Both the position numbers and the translations under genes were made by a program. A DNA stretch of 64,000 nucleotides from Rhodamnia argentea (taxonomy: Eukaryota > Streptophyta > Magnoliopsida > Myrtales > Myrtaceae). The notes under the pieces were generated by a model. It was not told the DNA's origin, did not search any database, and worked only from the letters and a program-made list of their open reading frames with translations. The stretch is from positions 2,837,001 to 2,901,000 of the forward strand of contig NC_063155.1 in NCBI RefSeq assembly GCF_020921035.1. The letters are read 5' to 3'. Of this stretch, positions 59,054 to 64,000 are shown piece after piece. The stretch's first letter is position 1; each line of letters begins with the position of its first letter.

Positions 59054-62000
59054 CTAAAGGTCCACACACAGGTAGGAGATCACCGACCCAGCCCTGCGTC
59101 TGGTTCTCTCGCTGACCTTGGACTTCTCCACCAGGACCTTCTTGATGTTGGGGCAGCTGGAAATCACAGTCGCAACCCCTGCCGAGGTTATGCCATGGCA
59201 ATAAACCATGTGGCACGTTTCAAGCATGCTGCAGTTTTTGACCAGATGGGACAGACCAGCATCCGTTATGTGGCGGCAGTGAGAAATGATTATCTCTCTG
59301 AGCAAGGGACACCCTTCTCCTAGCTTCGCCATCACCATGTCCCCCAATTTCTGCGGAGAATATTTCGATCTTGCAAATAAATTCGTGTCTAGTAGGTTAC
59401 GAGGGAAAATGGTTTCTTGCGTCTAAAAGCCAAAAGGAATAAAAGATCGGGCTTGTGGTGATCCAGAAGGAAACAAGATCGAGAGCTAACTATATATTAA
59501 GACAGATCAACAGAAGCAAACACCGCACCAACCCATTCAAGACTCCTATATAACTGCAGTAACGGATCCATCAAGTTGAAAAAGATTGCCAGTGGCCCCT
59601 GGGCACACCCAGTAGTGAGCAAATTCACAAGACGAAATTAAAGGACTCCTACTAGAGAAAAAAAAAATGAACCAAATATTTCCTTTTGTAGCGAAATTTG
59701 GACAGAAAAGCTACGCAACAACAGATGTTCTATTGTCAAAGAGAATAAGCAGTAACAGGATTATGGGCAAACAGAATGCAAAAGATTCCACAATAGAAAA
59801 GAATAAACACAAGCAGTGCAACATTCAGACAGAAAGATTTCAAGGGAAGAAAGCGTTTATGGGCTTCATGTGCCAATTTTTTTCGAACTAGCTGTCTTGT
59901 TACTATTTCTTCCACTGTTCTTTTATATTCCTCATGTACTCAAACATTTTTCCCTGTTAACAAATCACTACTTTATCAACATCAACATCAACAACACCTT
60001 TATCCCAAACTAGTTGAGGTCGGCGGTCGATGAACCCAAAAATAAATAAAATAAAAGCAAGGTCCATTGAGTGGAAGAAAAAATCACTACTTTATAAGAA
60101 AAAGAAATATTCCAAGGGAAGAGATAGGAGGGAAAGTCTCAGAGAGAGAGAGAGACCTGAAGGACACTAACATCAAGGGAGCGGAGCTGAGGACAACCTC
60201 TTGCAATGGCTATAATTCCAGAATCACCAATCTGATGACAGCCACTGACATTTAAATCAGTTAAGTTGCAACCCTTCCCAATAGCAATTAGGCCCCTATC
60301 GCCAACTCTATATCAAGATAATCATAGGGTCAGCAAAATATCGAAGGTGTCGAGAATCCAAAAGGTTCACAAAGTTACAAAGGAGTGACCAAAAATAGTA
60401 CAACCACCACAACAAACTAAACACTATTCCACTAATGAGGTGTGCGGATAAGTGGGGTAGAGAAAACAGATGATAAACAAGCTTGACAGCTGACTATAAC
60501 AAATGATAGATAGTCATTTAATATACACATGAGAGAGAGAGAGAGAGAGAGAAGTTGCAGAACAATAGTGGAAGATATCTAGAAGACCATTACCTATCAC
60601 AAAAACGAAGGCTTAGATCTGTCAGAGCCTTGCAATGCCGACCAACCGCAACAATTGCCTTGTCACCAATCTATTTGAGAGAAGAAAATGATTTAAACAA
60701 TAATTCATGTCACATGAAGAACAAAATAACCACCATGGATTACTCCTTACCTCTGACGACCACTATGCTGTGTAGAACAGCAACATGGTTTTCATTGGGA
60801 AAGGTAAACCAGAAGTCCTAAAAGGACTAGTGTCATGGTTTAAGAAACAGACCCAACAGCAGCAAAATCTTGATGTGCAGATCGCAGATGACTCTAAAAT
60901 AATTTTTCTCTTCCCTCTTGCCCTTCTTCTCTACCCTACTTTTAGCTTAAATTGTCATTCATCTATGGTTTCTACAACTACACCTTCTTTTTCACCAACC
61001 ATCCTTTAATCATGGCCTCAATTGCTTCCTTCCTCCCAAAAAACCTAAGCTCAAGAATACAACCCATGGCCACCACACCTACTTGTATTAAATGAAAATT
61101 ACAGCGGTATCATTTAGTAGCACCAAAAAGTCGGCAATAAAAGGCAGAGAGAGAGTCAACCTGATAGCATCGGCGAATATGAAGTCTCCTCAAATTGATG
61201 CAGCCTTTGGCTATACTGATAATTGCTTCGTCTCCTATGTTGGAGCAATCGACCAAGTGAAGAGCTTGCAAAAATTTACAGCCCCTACCAATTTCAAGAA
61301 GTGCACGGGCGCCAATTCTTTGGCAGTATAGCAAAGCCAACTCAGTGAGATTCCTGCATCAGATTGAGAGCTTTAAGCCAAAACAAACAAAAAAACCACA
61401 ACTTTATAGCTCAGCTAAATGTGAAGATCTAGAATTGGGATACATCTTGCTCTTTCTCTGTCAAATGCAAGCTGTAAGAGTTCATCTTGGTCAAAGATAA
61501 ATAAAACCTAGTATGTCCATTCCGGAAGGTAAGGGAGAACACAGAGAAATAGCCAAGATATATTTCCTTGAAAACCATGTCTACCAGTAAAATGACCAGA
61601 GTAAAGGATAACTCTACCTGTCTGGTCGAAAAACAACGGACACCCTATTGAACGTTAAAAACTATCGCAAATTGCACAGCTAAATTGATTATCTAAGTTG
61701 ACAATTCTTTTGATCATCCAGTCTACGAATCAGACATGAAGACATGACACCAAATCAAAGGGCATATTTCGGTACAGGTCTTAATCACTCTGTTGGCAAG
61801 CTAAGCGGTCAAGTAAAAATGCGGTGCCAGTGAAAAAACTAGGGAATATTTCTCATGATGGGAGAAAACATCATTTGGAACAAGGATGAGAACCTTGTAA
61901 TATACATGACCTTCAGTAGAGAATACTAATGAGAGCAAGAAAGCAACCAAATTAAAAGAAATTAACAAGCTACTTGCAGAAAAAGCATAAATTCTACATG

Positions 62001-63583
62001 TTATGGCTTCTGACCAGTAAAATTCCTCGAAGTTATGAGCCTGCAACCAAGGGCTGATAGAACAACCAATAGAAGCTACCATCCAAATGAGGGCCAAAAA
62101 AAAAAGAAAACCCAAAGAAGCTATACTAATTTTATATGGAAAACCTATAGAAACATACGAGCAAGACTTCCCAACTGACTCCAGTCCAACAGTCCCAATG
62201 CCATGGCAACCATTCACTTCAAGATGAGTAAGCTGTTTGCAACCAGTTGCAACTATTCCCAAACCACTGTCCGTGAGGAAATTGCAGTCGGTCAGAGTTA
62301 GACTCTTCAAACTTTTACACCCATTCCCAACCGAGTGTAAACCCCTGAAACAAGATGCGACAAAAGTCAAATGAAAGCATAAAGAAAAATTTTGAAAGGC
62401 TGGACGAGTGAGCTTTTACTTGATACAGTGTAAGATAGAAAGGTTATTAATATAATACTCCTGCCAGAAAAGCCCAAACAGAATACAGGCATATCCTAGG
62501 CACTGTGGAAGTGACCTATCAACAATTTCAATAACAGAATAACAAAAAATAACATGAGGGGAAGAACAGTATCTGCTACAGTGCTACTTCTCAGCTTTAA
62601 AACCTTTTCATGCATCATCAACCAAAAATGACAAAAAAGTGGAAGGACTCTTGCAAAGCTTCATCAAACATACGGAGAAGAACTAGCCAGAGGAAATGTG
62701 TAAACTTTAAATAAGAATATTGAAGAGTTACTGACATATCAGTGAATCTCCGGAAACTGTTTAGAGCTAGCTCCTCCAATGACAAACAGCACCTGCCTAC
62801 AGTCCTCAGGGTTTCATCTGTAACATTTACACAATGAAGCTTCAAGACCTTCAAAAAATGGCATCCTCTGGCCACAGCAAGAAGCCCACTATCGTGCATG
62901 AACTCAGAATCCAATGACAATGTCTCAAGATATTGACAGTGAGAGCTCACTGCTTCTAGGGAAGCATCTGTTATTTTTGCACAGGCAGCAATACCGAGAG
63001 ATTTTAGTGATCTCCCACACCGAGCAGTTAATTCAACCAACCCCTTGTCAGTCAAGCCCTCACAAAACCGCAAATTCAACTCTTCAAGTTGCTTGCAACA
63101 CTCTCCAACAGCAGCTAAGCCTTGATCTCCAACATAGCAACCCTAGAAAGGCGAAAAAGTGTAAATGTACTATTACTAGCTTGTACGAAAACTAATGTCT
63201 CCTTTAGAAAGCTCCGATTATATAGGAATCTAGACACTAGCTAGAAGGTTGATGAGATTGGGAAACAAAATCTACGGATAAAGAGATGAGAGTCCTGAAA
63301 ATTATAAAAATTACTAAAGTAAAGTACCTACCTGCAAGTCCAAAGATTTCAAGGACATACAACTCTCAGCAAGGGATCTTAACCCCGCATTTGAGATGTG
63401 GGAGCACCAGATTAAGCTTAACTTCTCCAGATTCGGAAAACCTTCACCAAGAACAGCCAATCCACCATCTGACAGTGAATAAGACTCAACTACGTCTGCA
63501 ACATTGCTTCTCTCAGTTTCATCATGCGACCTAAGAAATAGAAGTGCTGCATCTGCAAACTGATCATTGAGATGTCTTCTTCC
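59054..63583 (-). CDS. FBL4: F-box/LRR-repeat protein, FBL4 type (C-terminal 520 residues; N-terminus outside window)
   Basis: Substrate-recognition subunit of an SCF ubiquitin ligase: the F-box (not in this window) binds SKP1 and the leucine-rich repeats bind the target. Exons on the minus strand: 63583-63332, 63142-62736, 62344-62159, 61353-61161, 60670-60594, 60307-60157 and 59350-59054, phases continuous, 1563 nt to the TAG. The chain contains about 15 cysteine-containing repeats of about 26 residues (pattern GC..L..L.L..C..ITD.GL), for example CEGLTDKGLVELTARC, CQRIGARALLEIGRGC and CHQIGDSGIIAIARGC. The end ISSCPNIKKVLVEKSKVSER...SVISYLCVDL closely resembles the Arabidopsis FBL4 C-terminus (SVISYLCMDL). 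An upstream exon carrying the F-box should lie beyond 64000. No defect seen in the part present. The protein target is unknown. Confidence 0.93.
60530..60551. repeat. (GA)n microsatellite in an FBL4 intron
   Basis: Short GA run between the exons ending at 60594 and starting at 60307 (minus strand), within the intron. Confidence 0.85.
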
Positions 63584-64000
63584 CTGAAGAGTAAATAAAA
63601 TTTCTCACAAACCATGCAAATGACAATAAGCCTGCATGGAACAGATATTGTAGCCACTTTAAACCCATGCTGAAGAGGTTGGTTTTGCCCCCCTGATGCA
63701 CTTGTGCATTTTAGTCTAGCTGCTTCATAACCTATTTCTTTACTTCTCAATTAGTCACTAACCATCAGGTGCGATGAGGACTCTTCTATACCAAAACATT
63801 TCCCCCTTATGTCTCTTCATTTCAAGTTGTTTTCGTCGCTTTCTTCTTTCCCATTTTCATAAACCTTCTTCAATCTTCTCAATGCACCTAACTCCCTTTG
63901 ATTTGCTTGCAGTACCTCTAGGGGTACTTTTTTGTCTCTCTTTAATACAAACCATCGATTTTTTTTTTTTTTATGAGCGAGGTTCCGCGCGGCCGGCGAG
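63584..64000 (-). other. FBL4-like gene intron reaching the window edge
   Basis: Upstream of the acceptor at 63584 (minus-strand 'ttactcttcag') no exon is recognised to the end of the window. It ends in a poly(T) run and a GC-rich tail. The minus frame at 63490-63750 is an unspliced read-through of the exon into this intron in another frame. Confidence 0.6.

Overview
This window is plant nuclear DNA. It has GT-AG introns, AT-rich spacers, many microsatellites, LTR-retrotransposon debris and small inverted-repeat elements, around a few well-conserved dicot genes. The protein sequences and the short repeats built on motifs like 'AGTGCCATAACTT' suggest a woody dicot, possibly Myrtaceae such as Eucalyptus. 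That species guess is inference only.

Layout. 1-18 kb is gene-poor and repeat-rich: Harbinger-like and Mutator-like miniature elements, a 199-bp tandem duplication, and two broken Ty1/copia pieces with similar LTRs in opposite orientation (9.9-12.5 kb minus, 16.4-17.9 kb plus). 18.4-28.1 kb is the gene-bearing part: an intronless S-adenosylmethionine decarboxylase of the SAMDC4/BUD2 type, a three-exon cytosolic methionine sulfoxide reductase B with a decayed second copy 2 kb downstream, and a tiny three-exon twin-CX9C protein resembling COA4 on the minus strand. 28.9-35.2 kb holds a xyloglucan xylosyltransferase pseudogene fragment and nested retroelement remains.

35.2-48.3 kb is a minus-strand cluster of Pro-X carboxypeptidase-like genes (peptidase family S28): two apparently intact nine-exon paralogues in tandem and a third broken copy. 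At least four related foldback elements are inserted in it, and they can be ordered relative to the duplication. 48.6-57.0 kb is a near full-length but decayed pyruvate, phosphate dikinase pseudogene. It has frameshifts, stops and lost catalytic residues, and is interrupted by a 2.94-kb solo LTR with a perfect 5-bp target duplication. 59.0-63.6 kb (continuing past the right edge) is the leucine-rich-repeat part of an F-box protein of the FBL4 type.

The genes do not form a pathway or operon. The main interest is gene decay and duplication: four pseudogenes lie beside intact genes, with transposon insertions that give a relative chronology. I found no RNA gene, CRISPR array or convincing new biochemical system. 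All exon coordinates were worked out by hand from splice signals, reading-frame continuity and remembered family sequences; no alignment or database search was run.
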